NCBI GenBank assembly: GCA_046290575.1
Contig: JBKAGX010000002.1
Coordinates: 496,001-560,000 of the forward strand
Direction of reading: 5' to 3'
DNA length: 64,000 nt
Source: JANQQJ01 sp046290575
GTDB taxonomy: Bacteria > Pseudomonadota > Alphaproteobacteria > SMXS01
Shown here: positions 34,553 to 42,369 of the stretch, one piece after another
Position numbering within the stretch: position 1 is the stretch's first letter
How the letters are laid out: every line of letters starts with the position of its first letter
Program-made: the position numbers and the translations under genes
Notes under the pieces: generated by a model
Seen by the model: only the letters and a program-made list of their open reading frames with translations
The model's database searches: none
What the model was told of the DNA's origin: nothing

Positions 34553-35473
34553 TCAGTAATAGTGGAGCACATGGCGGCTGCCGCGCAGGATGTATGAGTC
34601 TCCGTAACGGTCGTAGCACATGATCGCGCCCACCAGGCGGGGTGCACCACCCCTGTACTTCACGCGGGTTACCGGGTGGCAGTCGTTGCGGTAGCCGCTA
34701 TTGAAGCCAATGAACTGATGGAAGCCATTCCACACGCGGCCGTAATAGGGGCGCCACACATTGTAGTGACTGCGGTGATTGAAGAAGTGCCGGGTATCCC
34801 AGTACGGACGGCTGTAATCATACCGGTGGTTGGCTGTATACCGGCCATGCTTGTAGCCCTTGCGATAGGCCTTGTTCAGTCGCTTCTGCCGCTTCCGGTC
34901 GTATTTATAGAAGTCCCGGTCGTGGCGCGTGCCGCGATAGCTGTAGTACCGGTTCTTGTGATCGCGGCCGCTATAGTGCTTGTAGCCACGGTGATAGCCG
35001 GCCCGGTCGACATAGGTCTTGCCGTTTTTCCGGTAGTAACGCTTGTTGTCGTCGTAATAGCGCTGGGCCTGACGGTGCTCGCGGCGAACGTCGCGGTGAT
35101 AATCACGCCTCAGATCGCGGCGTTCGGCCCGACGCTGTTCCTGTCTGAACTCGCGGCGATCCTGCTGGCGTTCGGCCCGGCGCTGTTCCTGTCTGAACTC
35201 GCGGCGATCCTGCTGGCGTTCAGCTCTCCGTTGTTCACGGTTGAACTCGCGGCGGTCCTGTTTGCGTTCGGCTCTGCGCTGATCACGGCGCTCTTGCTGG
35301 CGATACGCCTTGCGCTGGTCGCGTTTAACATCGCGGTCGCCTTTGTACTGGCGCTCAACGTTCCGGCCACGGTCGTCATCGCCGGCCCGGGCCATAACGT
35401 CGCCCGGCGCGGTCAGCGCGATTGCGGCGGTCGCTAAGGCGGCAATCACTGGAATTTTCATACGCGTGGTCAT
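34553..35473 (-). CDS. Exported charged-repeat protein with shared C-terminal Cys module
   Basis: This 306-residue protein has a signal peptide (KIPVIAALATAAIALTAPGDVMARA). A strongly charged R/E/Q/D segment (about 35-135) contains three near-identical 16-residue units of the type RRAERQQDRREFRQEQ. A Y/R/K/H-rich part follows, then a C-terminal module CHPVTRVKYRGG with MCYDRYGDSYILRGSRHVL. That module matches the end of the neighbouring RHGY protein. The charged part should form helix or coiled coil. The function is unknown. AAGGAGAC lies just upstream of the ATG at 35473. Confidence 0.78.
   Translation of the reverse strand: MTTRMKIPVIAALATAAIALTAPGDVMARAGDDDRGRNVERQYKGDRDVKRDQRKAYRQQERRDQRRAERKQDRREFNREQRRAERQQDRREFRQEQRRAERQQDRREFRQEQRRAERRDLRRDYHRDVRREHRQAQRYYDDNKRYYRKNGKTYVDRAGYHRGYKHYSGRDHKNRYYSYRGTRHDRDFYKYDRKRQKRLNKAYRKGYKHGRYTANHRYDYSRPYWDTRHFFNHRSHYNVWRPYYGRVWNGFHQFIGFNSGYRNDCHPVTRVKYRGGAPRLVGAIMCYDRYGDSYILRGSRHVLHYY
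35134..35277. repeat. Three 48-bp tandem repeats
   Basis: A 48-bp period is visible, starting at about 35134, 35182 and 35230. The first two units are almost identical and the third diverges. They encode the 16-residue charged repeats of the exported protein on the minus strand and are in frame. Confidence 0.85.
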
Positions 35474-35584
35474 CAGATGTCTCCTTTGGTCGACTTGATG
35501 ACACGGAGATTCGCATAGTGAGGCTGTACCTAAAATGAACGGCCCATTTAACTCCCGTTCACAAAGGTAAAGGGCATCAAGTAT

Positions 35585-35977
35585 CTATTTATAAAGGGAT
35601 TTTGGGTCGATCAACACGTCTTCAGTTTCAACTACCTCAGCATTTCTGAACGCCCGGAAGAAGCATGTGCGCCGTCCGGTGTGGCAGGCGACACCGGTTT
35701 GATCGACCAGCAGAAGAATTGTGTCCCCGTCGCAGTCGATCCGCAGATCTTTCAACAATTGAGTCTGGCCAGAGCTTTCACCCTTGCGCCACAGCGCCTG
35801 CCGCGACCGCGACCAGTAACAAACCTGCCCTGTCCGCGCGGTTTCACGCAACGCGTCTTCGTTCATCCACGCCATCATCAGGGTCTCCCCCGTATCGTGC
35901 TGCTGCGCGATGGCGGGTACCAGCCCGTCAGAGTCGAATTTGATGAGGTCGATTAAAGGGTCGGTCATGTCTGCCAT
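35585..35977 (-). CDS. hisI: Phosphoribosyl-AMP cyclohydrolase
   Basis: This enzyme performs the third step of histidine synthesis, opening the purine ring of PR-AMP. The 130-residue monofunctional enzyme has MMAWMNEDALRET, CYWSRSRQALWRKGESSGQTQ, DCDGDTILLLVDQTGVACHTG and RTCFFR, which include the zinc cysteines and Mg-binding Asp residues. There is no fused HisE domain. It stands apart from other his genes and is divergent from a small exported-protein gene. Confidence 0.97.
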   Translation of the reverse strand: MADMTDPLIDLIKFDSDGLVPAIAQQHDTGETLMMAWMNEDALRETARTGQVCYWSRSRQALWRKGESSGQTQLLKDLRIDCDGDTILLLVDQTGVACHTGRRTCFFRAFRNAEVVETEDVLIDPKSLYK

Positions 35978-36054
35978 GGGACTATCCGATATACGGGACG
36001 TTGAAGCTGAACGTTTCTGTGCTATTTTAACAGAAGATCTAGGAGAGAGTTCCG

Positions 36055-36411
36055 TTGAAACGACTGGCCCTTACAGCACTGTTCGCGCTCGCACTACCCA
36101 TGAATGCCGTCATGGCATTCCAGGTGATCGGGACGGAGCAGATGGACGAGGCGGGTTTCAACCTGTCTGACCAAGGCTATTTCAGTCAGTACAGCGCCCA
36201 GAACGATGCACAGGCCGGTCTTCATTTCTCCGGCGGTCTGCGCCGATCAGACGGCATCAACTACTATGGCCGCAGCGACAGTGGCAGTGGCCGCTTCTTT
36301 GGCGACCGGTCTTCGACGTATAAAGGCTGTGCGAGCGGCACATCCAATGTCAGCCAGCTCAACGCGATGGGCGGCACCGGCTTTGCCTACCCCTGTCAGC
36401 GGTTCCGCTAG
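36055..36411 (+). CDS. Small exported protein of unknown function
   Basis: I do not recognise this 118-residue protein. It has a signal peptide (MKRLALTALFALALPMNAVMA) and a mature part rich in Gly, Ser, Tyr, Asn and Gln (for example GYFSQYSAQND and YYGRSDSGSGRFFGDRSS). Two cysteines near the end (YKGCASGTS and AYPCQRF) may pair. It starts at TTG 36055 with AGGAGAGAG upstream. It is convergent with metC after 12 bp and divergent from hisI. Confidence 0.72.
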   Translation: MKRLALTALFALALPMNAVMAFQVIGTEQMDEAGFNLSDQGYFSQYSAQNDAQAGLHFSGGLRRSDGINYYGRSDSGSGRFFGDRSSTYKGCASGTSNVSQLNAMGGTGFAYPCQRFR

Positions 36412-36423
36412 TTTACAGTCTGC

Positions 36424-37593
36424 TCAGAGCGCTGCTGCAAAACGTCTAAACCCTTCGTCCAAATCCGCGATCAGATCCTCAGGGTCTTCGAGGCCGATAT
36501 GGAACCGGATCAGCGGACCGGGCGCGGACCATTCCGTCGCGGTGCGCCCCTGCGCCGGGTCGGAGGGAATGGCCAGACTTTCATAGCCACCCCATGAAAA
36601 CCCGAGCTTGAAGTGGTCCAGCCCGTCCAACAGAGCCGCAACCGCGTCATCGGTGCCTTCTTTCAGGACAATGCTGAACAAGCCGGTCGCGCCGCTGAAG
36701 TCCCGCTTCCAGAAATCATGCCCAGGCGTATCAGGGAAGGCAGGGTGCAGGACCTGATGGACCTCAGGCCGTCCGTCCAGCCAGTGAGCGACTTTCAGCG
36801 CATTTTCCTGATGCCGTTCCAGCCGCACACCAAGGGTCCGCAGGCCCCTGAGCGCGAGATAGGTATCGTCCGGTGCCGCGCAGTGACCATGCATGAAACC
36901 GCCGAGTCGCAAGCGCTTCCAGGCGCGTTCATTGGCGACAGCGGCGCCCATCATCACGTCAGAATGGCCAACGACATATTTTGTCAGCGCCTGAATGGCG
37001 ACGTCGACGCCATGGTCCAGCGGGCGGAAGAACAGGGGCGTCGCCCATGTGTTGTCGGCAAAGACCCAGGCCCCGTGCGCTTTCGCGGCCGCAGCGATGG
37101 CGGCTGTGTCCTGTACTTCGAAGGTCAGCGAGCCGGGCGATTCGGTGAACACCAGTTTGGTATTGTCGCGCATCAGGTCGGCAATGCCCGCGCCGATCAT
37201 GGGGTCGTAATAGGTGGTCTCGACGCCGAGTTTCTTCAGGCCGTGGTCACAGAAAATCCGTGACGGACCGTAGACCGTGTCAGCCATCAACACATGATCG
37301 CCGGCTTCGACGAAGGCCAGCAACGCGCCGGTGATGGCCGCCAGCCCCGACCCGTAAAGCGCACATCCTGCACCGCCATCCAGTTCGGTCAGCGCGTCCA
37401 TCAGCGCCCATTGGGTCGGCGTGCCACGACGGCCGTAATAGAGGACATGTTCATCCCGGCCGCTGATCGCCTCGTTCAGCTCGGCGACCGTATCGAAGAC
37501 AATGGTCGAGGCGTGATAGACGGGCACGTTGACCATGCCCGGCGCTGCCTTGTCGCCGCGCCCGGTTGAAACCAGTCTGGTGTCTTTTTTCAT
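36424..37593 (-). CDS. metC: Cystathionine beta-lyase
   Basis: This PLP enzyme of the Cys/Met metabolism family (389 residues) is predicted to cleave cystathionine to homocysteine, pyruvate and ammonia. PLP-lysine K205 lies in ALTKYVVGHSD, with upstream motifs YGRRGTPTQWALMDAL, LYGSGLAAI, TESPGSLTFEVQD and ADNTWATPL. The FGGD-like C-terminal SWGGYESLAI matches beta-lyases. The start at 37593 (MKKDTRLVS) follows the sseA stop by 4 bp; a longer frame overlaps sseA. It is third in the cysK-sseA-metC run. Confidence 0.94.
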   Translation of the reverse strand: MKKDTRLVSTGRGDKAAPGMVNVPVYHASTIVFDTVAELNEAISGRDEHVLYYGRRGTPTQWALMDALTELDGGAGCALYGSGLAAITGALLAFVEAGDHVLMADTVYGPSRIFCDHGLKKLGVETTYYDPMIGAGIADLMRDNTKLVFTESPGSLTFEVQDTAAIAAAAKAHGAWVFADNTWATPLFFRPLDHGVDVAIQALTKYVVGHSDVMMGAAVANERAWKRLRLGGFMHGHCAAPDDTYLALRGLRTLGVRLERHQENALKVAHWLDGRPEVHQVLHPAFPDTPGHDFWKRDFSGATGLFSIVLKEGTDDAVAALLDGLDHFKLGFSWGGYESLAIPSDPAQGRTATEWSAPGPLIRFHIGLEDPEDLIADLDEGFRRFAAAL

Positions 37594-37597
37594 GACT

Positions 37598-38443
37598 TCA
37601 GGTTTCGACAGGCGTGTCGGGTTGGGCACCCCATTCGGCCCAGGAGCCGTCATAGAGCGCAACCTGCCGGTGGCCCAGCATATGCAGGCCCAGCGCCAGG
37701 ATGGCTGCGGTCACGCCGGACCCGCAGGAGGTGACTACGGGCTGGTTGAGGTCCACGCCTGCATCGACAAAAGCACGTCGCAGATCATCGTCCTGTAGCA
37801 TCGTCCCGTCATCGTTGAGCAGGGTGCGATAGTGCAGATTTTTCGCTCCCGGGATGTGCCCGCCGCGAATTTCAGGGCGCGGTTCGGGTTCTTCCGCGTT
37901 GAACCGGGCCGGGCTGCGCGCGTCGACCACCTGTTCGCGGCCACCGTTCAGATTGGCCCTCATCTGATTCAGGTCGCGCACCATGGTGGCGTTCATGCGC
38001 GCGGTGAAGTGACGTTCACGCGAGATTTCCGGCATGTCTTCCAGCGGCTTGTTTTCTTCTTTCCACTTCGGCAACCCGCCATCGAGAACGGCCACATCGT
38101 TATGGCCGAACACCCGGAACATCCACCAGACGCGTGCCGCGCTGAACAGGCCGGATCCGTCATAGACGACGATTCGGTTGCCGTCGCCCAGGCCCAGCTT
38201 GCGCACCCGGCTGGCGAATTTTTCCGGTGCCGGTAGCATGTGTGGTGCCGGATTATCCAGATCGCAAATCTCGTCGAGGTCGAAGAACACGGCACCTGGA
38301 ATATGCCCGGCGTCATATTCGGCTTTCGGGTCGCGGCCCTCGTCAGGCATGTACCAACTCGCGTCGACGACACGGAGATCCGGCGCTTTGAGGTTTTCCA
38401 GCAGCCAGTCGGTTGAAACCAGTGAATCGGTCTTGCTGTACAT
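37598..38443 (-). CDS. sseA: 3-mercaptopyruvate sulfurtransferase
   Basis: This two-domain rhodanese has 281 residues. The inactive N-terminal domain includes YDAGHIPGAVFFDLDEI and VYDGSGLFSAARVWW. The catalytic C-terminal domain includes GGHIPGAKNLHY and the active loop Cys240 in TSCGSGVTA. The loop composition favours mercaptopyruvate over thiosulfate. It transfers sulfur from mercaptopyruvate to acceptors. It is between cysK (13 bp upstream) and metC (4 bp downstream), a small sulfur amino-acid operon. Confidence 0.95.
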   Translation of the reverse strand: MYSKTDSLVSTDWLLENLKAPDLRVVDASWYMPDEGRDPKAEYDAGHIPGAVFFDLDEICDLDNPAPHMLPAPEKFASRVRKLGLGDGNRIVVYDGSGLFSAARVWWMFRVFGHNDVAVLDGGLPKWKEENKPLEDMPEISRERHFTARMNATMVRDLNQMRANLNGGREQVVDARSPARFNAEEPEPRPEIRGGHIPGAKNLHYRTLLNDDGTMLQDDDLRRAFVDAGVDLNQPVVTSCGSGVTAAILALGLHMLGHRQVALYDGSWAEWGAQPDTPVET

Positions 38444-38456
38444 CGGGAGTATACCT

Positions 38457-39461
38457 CTAGGTGTCGAGCCAGTGCGGCACCGGCAGCCCTTTTTCCTTCA
38501 GGAAGGCCGGGTTGAACATCTTGCTTTGATAACGGGTGCCGTAGTCACACAGGATCGTGACGATGGTGTGGCCCGGCCCCATTTCCCTGGCCAGCCGCAT
38601 GGCGCCGGCGATGTTGATTCCGCTCGATCCACCCAATACGAAGCCTTCGTGCTCGATCAGATCGAAAACGATCGGCAGCGCTTCGGCATCGGTGATCTGG
38701 AACGGATGATCGACCGGCGCATCTTCCAGATTGGCCGTAATACGGCCCTGACCTATCCCCTCGGTGATTGAATCGCCTGACGATTTCAGTTCGCCATGGG
38801 CATAGAACTCATAGAGCGCAGCGCCCATCGGGTCGGCGAGCCCAATCTGGATATTCGGGTTCTTTTCTTTCAGATACATGCCGGTGCCCGCCAGCGTGCC
38901 GCCGGTGCCAACCGCGCAGATGAAGCCATCAACCTTGCCCTCGGTCTGGTTCCAGATTTCCGGGCCAGTAGTTTCATAGTGGATACGGCGGTTCGCCTGG
39001 TTGTCGAACTGGTTGGCCCAGATCGCCCCGTTGGGGTTCTCTTTGGCGATCTCTTCCGCCAACCGGCCGGAATACTTCACGTAGTTGTTCGGGTCCTTAT
39101 AGGGCACCGCCGGTACCAGACGCAGGTCCGCGCCGCACAGGCGCAGCATGTCGAATTTTTCCTGGCTCTGCGTCTCGGGCACGACGATCACCGACTTGTA
39201 GCCGCGCGCATTGCCGACCAAGGCAAGGCCGATGCCCGTGTTGCCGGCTGTGCCTTCTACGATCACACCGCCGGGCTGCAGCAGGCCCCGTTCTTCAGCA
39301 TCCTTGATGATGCCCCAGGCCGCGCGGTCCTTCACCGAGCCGCCGGGGTTGAGGAACTCGGCCTTGCCCAGAATTTCACAGCCAGTCTCTTCCGACGCGC
39401 GTTTAAGCCGGATCAGCGGGGTGTTGCCGATGCTCTCGACAAAGTCTTTTCGAATCGTCAT
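38457..39461 (-). CDS. cysK: Cysteine synthase A-like PLP enzyme
   Basis: This fold-type II PLP enzyme of 334 residues makes cysteine from O-acetylserine and sulfide. Landmarks are SIGNTPLIRLKR, PLP-lysine K44 in NPGGSVKDRAAW, the substrate loop EGTAGNTGIGLA, VGTGGTLAGT, and GGSSGINIAGAMRLA. The EGTAGNTG form (rather than TSGNTG) and a C-terminal tail to HWLDT mark a CysK variant common in alphaproteobacteria. It heads the cysK-sseA-metC operon and is divergent from queF. Confidence 0.94.
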   Translation of the reverse strand: MTIRKDFVESIGNTPLIRLKRASEETGCEILGKAEFLNPGGSVKDRAAWGIIKDAEERGLLQPGGVIVEGTAGNTGIGLALVGNARGYKSVIVVPETQSQEKFDMLRLCGADLRLVPAVPYKDPNNYVKYSGRLAEEIAKENPNGAIWANQFDNQANRRIHYETTGPEIWNQTEGKVDGFICAVGTGGTLAGTGMYLKEKNPNIQIGLADPMGAALYEFYAHGELKSSGDSITEGIGQGRITANLEDAPVDHPFQITDAEALPIVFDLIEHEGFVLGGSSGINIAGAMRLAREMGPGHTIVTILCDYGTRYQSKMFNPAFLKEKGLPVPHWLDT

Positions 39462-39600
39462 GGGGGGCGCAGGCCTTTAGTGAGCGGGTCAGGCCCAACT
39501 TAGAGGCAGGGCAGGGGCCATTCAAGGTTCAGCCTCAGGCGTCGCATTCACAATCGAGATAGGGTAGAGGAAGTGAGTTCCGTGTTCAGAAAGCAACCCG

Positions 39601-40062
39601 ATGTCCGACACTGAAACCATGCTGACCCAACTTGGTGCCGAAACCGATATCCCCAATTCCCCCGATGAGGCGGTGCTGGAAGCGGTGCCCAACCCGCATG
39701 CGGGCACAGATTATCTGGTGCGCTTCACCTGCCCGGAATTCACGTCGATCTGTCCGGTCACCGGTCAGCCGGATTTCGCCCATCTGGTGATCGACTATGT
39801 GCCCGATGCGTCGATCGTCGAATCGAAGTCGCTGAAACTGTTTCTGGGCAGTTTCCGCAATCATGGCGCGTTTCACGAGGACTGTACGGTCAATGTCGCG
39901 AAACGCATCGAAGCGGCGATCAGTCCCGTTTGGCTGCGGATCGGCGGCTACTGGTATCCGCGCGGCGGTATTCCCATCGATGTGTTTTACCAGACCGGCG
40001 AGGTGCCGGAAGGGCTGTGGCTGCCCGACCAGGGGGTCGCGCCCTATCGGGGCAGGGGTTAA
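39601..40062 (+). CDS. queF: NADPH-dependent 7-cyano-7-deazaguanine reductase
   Basis: QueF reduces preQ0 to preQ1 in queuosine synthesis. This is the short unimodular form of 153 residues. Catalytic Cys51 lies in SICPVTGQPDF, then ESKSLKLFLGSFRNHGAFHEDC carries the NADPH-binding motif and catalytic Asp, and WLRIGGYWYPRGGIPIDVF closes the fold. It ends with a 4-bp stop overlap against the convergent queE. Confidence 0.97.
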   Translation: MSDTETMLTQLGAETDIPNSPDEAVLEAVPNPHAGTDYLVRFTCPEFTSICPVTGQPDFAHLVIDYVPDASIVESKSLKLFLGSFRNHGAFHEDCTVNVAKRIEAAISPVWLRIGGYWYPRGGIPIDVFYQTGEVPEGLWLPDQGVAPYRGRG

Positions 40063-40694
40063 GGAATCCCGATCATCTTGTGGGTCTGCAGGCTGAGCCG
40101 CCATTTCGGGTGCGCCATGCAATAGGCCGTGGCCGCTTCGATGTTCTCCGCTGTCCGCGGGCCGTCCATCGGCTGCAGGAAGAAATGCTCGAAATCCAGA
40201 TGCTCGAACCGCTCGGGCATTGCCGTCGGCTGCGGGTAGACCAGTTTCAGCTCGTGGCCTGAGGTCTGCACGACGGGCGCCTGCGCCTTGGGGCTGACGC
40301 AAATCCAGTCGATGCCCTCCGGCGCTTCGATTGTGCCATTGGTTTCCACGGCGATTTTGAACCCGGCTTCGTGAAACGCGTCGATCAGCGGCGCGTCCAG
40401 CTGCAGCAGCGGTTCGCCGCCGGTGCAGACCAGCAGCAGGCCTTCCGTCATGGCTTGGCCTGCTTTTTCCGCGGCAGCCTGGGCCAGCGCTGCTGGCGTC
40501 CCGAACTTGCCGCCACCGGGACCGTCGGTGCCGACAAAGTCCGTGTCGCAGAACGTGCAGACCGCCTCGGCCCGGTCTTCCTCGCGGCCGGACCACAGAT
40601 TGCAGCCGGCGAAGCGGCAGAACACGGCCGGGCGGCCCGTATTGGCGCCTTCGCCCTGCAGCGTGAAGAACAGCTCTTTGACAGCGTATGTCAT
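40059..40694 (-). CDS. queE: 7-carboxy-7-deazaguanine synthase
   Basis: This radical SAM enzyme converts 6-carboxytetrahydropterin to 7-carboxy-7-deazaguanine. The 211-residue protein has the QueE-type cluster motif C-x14-C-x2-C beginning CNLWSGREED and ending CTFCDTDF. LQGEGANTGRPAVFCRFAGC lies before it, and the CTGGEPLLQ SAM motif after it. queC overlaps its 5' end by 4 bp; the two are one transcript. Confidence 0.96.
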   Translation of the reverse strand: MTYAVKELFFTLQGEGANTGRPAVFCRFAGCNLWSGREEDRAEAVCTFCDTDFVGTDGPGGGKFGTPAALAQAAAEKAGQAMTEGLLLVCTGGEPLLQLDAPLIDAFHEAGFKIAVETNGTIEAPEGIDWICVSPKAQAPVVQTSGHELKLVYPQPTAMPERFEHLDFEHFFLQPMDGPRTAENIEAATAYCMAHPKWRLSLQTHKMIGIP

Positions 40695-41383
40695 GCGTAC
40701 CGCGTCGGATCGGCAACCCCGGCTTCGGCGAAGCCTTTTTTGCGCAACAGGCAGGCATCGCAGGCGCCGCAGGCGGCACCATCGGGGGCCGGATCATAGC
40801 AACTGACCGTTACGCTGTAGTCGATGCCCAATTCCAGGCCTTTCCGGATGATCTGCGCCTTGGTCCAGTCGATCAACGGCGTTTCGATTCGGATCACGCC
40901 GTCGCCTTCAACGCCTGCTTTGGTCGCCAGATTGGCCATCCGTTCGAACGCTTCGATGTAGGCGGGCCGGCAATCGGGATAGCCGCTATAGTCCAGCGCG
41001 TTGACCCCGATCCAGATGCTGTCGATCCTGCGCACTTCGGCAAGCGCGAGCGCATAGGACAGAAAGATCGTGTTTCGCGCCGGAACATAGGTGACGGGAA
41101 TACCATCATCCGCCATGTCGTTCGCGTCGCGGCCCTTCGGGACGTCGATATCATCGGTCAGGGCAGACCCGCCGAACTGCCGCAGGTCGATATCGACGAT
41201 CTGGTGTTCCGCGACCCGATACGTTTCGGCAATACGCGCAGCGGCGTCCAACTCGACAGAGTGTCGTTGACCATAGCGGAACGACAGCGCGTGCACGGAG
41301 TGCCCGGCCGCCTGTGCAATGGCCAGCACGGTAATCGAATCCAGCCCGCCGCTCAGCAGCACGATTGCATGTTTGTCCGCCAT
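40691..41383 (-). CDS. queC: 7-cyano-7-deazaguanine synthase
   Basis: QueC uses ATP and ammonia to turn CDG into preQ0. The 230-residue protein has the PP-loop LLSGGLDSITVL near the N-terminus, VPARNTIFLSYALALAE, and the zinc cysteines in CYDPAPDGAACGACDACLLRKKGF. It heads the queC-queE transcript. Upstream, a 92-bp duplicate of the tRNA-Asn 3' part separates it from the small DUF805 island. No preQ1 riboswitch was recognised in the 91-bp leader. Confidence 0.97.
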   Translation of the reverse strand: MADKHAIVLLSGGLDSITVLAIAQAAGHSVHALSFRYGQRHSVELDAAARIAETYRVAEHQIVDIDLRQFGGSALTDDIDVPKGRDANDMADDGIPVTYVPARNTIFLSYALALAEVRRIDSIWIGVNALDYSGYPDCRPAYIEAFERMANLATKAGVEGDGVIRIETPLIDWTKAQIIRKGLELGIDYSVTVSCYDPAPDGAACGACDACLLRKKGFAEAGVADPTRYA

Positions 41384-41474
41384 GAACGCTCAATCTATCC
41401 CGGTCAGTTGCGGGAAGAGGCTTACGCCAAGTTGACCCATTCTAAAAGGGTTTGCGCTTGTTCGTCTCAGGCAA

Positions 41475-41566
41475 AAGAAAAAGGGCCAGTCCTGACGGAC
41501 TGACCCTTTCTCAAATTGGCTCCCCGGGTCGGACTCGAACCAATGACCGAGCTATTAACAGTCGCT
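41475..41566 (-). repeat. Distal 92-bp direct repeat: partial tRNA-Asn plus terminator (att-like)
   Basis: It is 90/92 identical to 42153-42244. It contains the tRNA terminator hairpin (41480-41509) and the tRNA-Asn portion from the anticodon stem to CCA (41517-41566), with two substitutions. The 5' half of the tRNA is missing, so it cannot be a functional tRNA. The arrangement is that left by integration at the 3' part of a tRNA gene. Confidence 0.9.
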
Positions 41567-41662
41567 CTGTGTAAGAAAGGTTCCGATTCACCAAATTATA
41601 AAATATGTATGAAACCAATTGCGCTTGTCATTTAGCAACGATCAGTTTTTTTGGAAGGCCCT

Positions 41663-42082
41663 ATGCAAGAAAACCAAGATACACTTTTGATATTGTTGAG
41701 AGACGGGTTGCTTGCGATGGCATCGACTGCAGGCACTACAAACCGTTTTGAATGGTGGTTGACACTTGGCTTTGCGTCTTTTGTTTTCATGTCAGGTGCC
41801 ACCTTAGCGGAGCCCTCATTGTGGTGGCTCTTAAGCGGCGCAATATTTTGGATATTCTTTGCAACCACCATCAAACGTTTCCGAGACTTGGATTTGTCAG
41901 TTTGGTGGTGCTTAGTCTTGGTCGTATGTGTGCTGGTGGTTTCGATTTCGGCAAACTTCGGTATAGAGACGCCTCCAAGTGTGGCTTGGTTGCTTCGATT
42001 GCTGACAGGCGTCTCCGGAGTCGCATTGATCGCACTGGTTCTATTGCTGGGATTTCGTAAGGGCGAAAAAGACGATGACTGA
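41663..42082 (+). CDS. DUF805-like small membrane protein in mini-island
   Basis: This 139-residue protein has about four membrane spans. It has the DUF805-like order: NRFEWWLTLGF near the N-terminus, then IKRFRDLDLSVWWCLVLVV, equivalent to the family RxxDxgxSgWW signature, and a last span before a KGEKDDD tail. I chose the ATG at 41663 with GGAAGG upstream; a TTG at 41651 is in frame. Base composition is visibly richer in A+T than flanking genes. It is the only gene between the two 92-bp repeats, which suggests transferred cargo. Function is unknown. Confidence 0.78.
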   Translation: MQENQDTLLILLRDGLLAMASTAGTTNRFEWWLTLGFASFVFMSGATLAEPSLWWLLSGAIFWIFFATTIKRFRDLDLSVWWCLVLVVCVLVVSISANFGIETPPSVAWLLRLLTGVSGVALIALVLLLGFRKGEKDDD

Positions 42083-42152
42083 TTGGGCCAATTGTTGCCT
42101 CAGCTACTGTTCGAAGGGCACGACCATAGCTACGTGAGACGACCGAAACCTG

Positions 42153-42244
42153 AAGAAAAAGGGCCAGTCCTGACGGACTGACCCTTTCTCAAATTGGCTC
42201 CCCGGGTCGGACTCGAACCAACGACCGAGCGATTAACAGTCGCT
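42153..42244 (-). repeat. Proximal 92-bp direct repeat inside tRNA-Asn locus (att-like)
   Basis: This copy is continuous with the intact tRNA-Asn gene. With 41475-41566 it encloses a unit of 678 bp. It comprises the terminator (42158-42187) and the tRNA from the anticodon stem to CCA. Confidence 0.9.
42158..42190 (-). terminator. Terminator of tRNA-Asn (duplicated at 41480-41512)
   Basis: On the minus strand the stem AAAGGGTCAGTCC / GGACTGGCCCTTT (one mismatch) with a 4-nt loop is followed by TTTTTCTT, just past the tRNA CCA end. Confidence 0.88.
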
Positions 42245-42270
42245 TGCTCTACCAACTGAGCTACCGGGGA
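42195..42270 (-). tRNA. tRNA-Asn (GTT)
   Basis: This is a 76-nt cloverleaf read on the minus strand. TCCCCGG pairs with CCGGGGA, then GCCA. The D arm is TAGCTCAGTTGGTAGAGCA, the anticodon loop is CTGTTAA, and the TpsiC arm carries GGTTCGAGTCC. GUU is one of the anticodons modified to queuosine, the product of the que genes nearby. Confidence 0.97.
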
Positions 42271-42369
42271 CCAGTGGTACGCCCCGGTTGGAACCGGCGC
42301 GGCGCATGTCTTACCAAAGCAGGCGACCTATTGCCAAGCCTGATTTGCGGTTCCCTGAAGAAGGGGTGT

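Noticed and set aside
34676..35437. Long hydrophobic-looking open frame (253 codons) on the plus strand
   Set aside because: It is the antisense of the R/E/Q/D repeat gene; reverse-complemented Arg/Glu/Gln codons yield Ala/Val/Leu-rich translations. The minus-strand gene has a signal peptide, ribosome binding site and terminator.
41384..41474. PreQ1 riboswitch before queC
   Set aside because: The short leader lacks a recognisable C-rich loop and A-rich tail arrangement.
41517..41566. Second tRNA-Asn gene
   Set aside because: The D arm and 5' acceptor strand are absent and two substitutions are present; it is a 3' fragment only.
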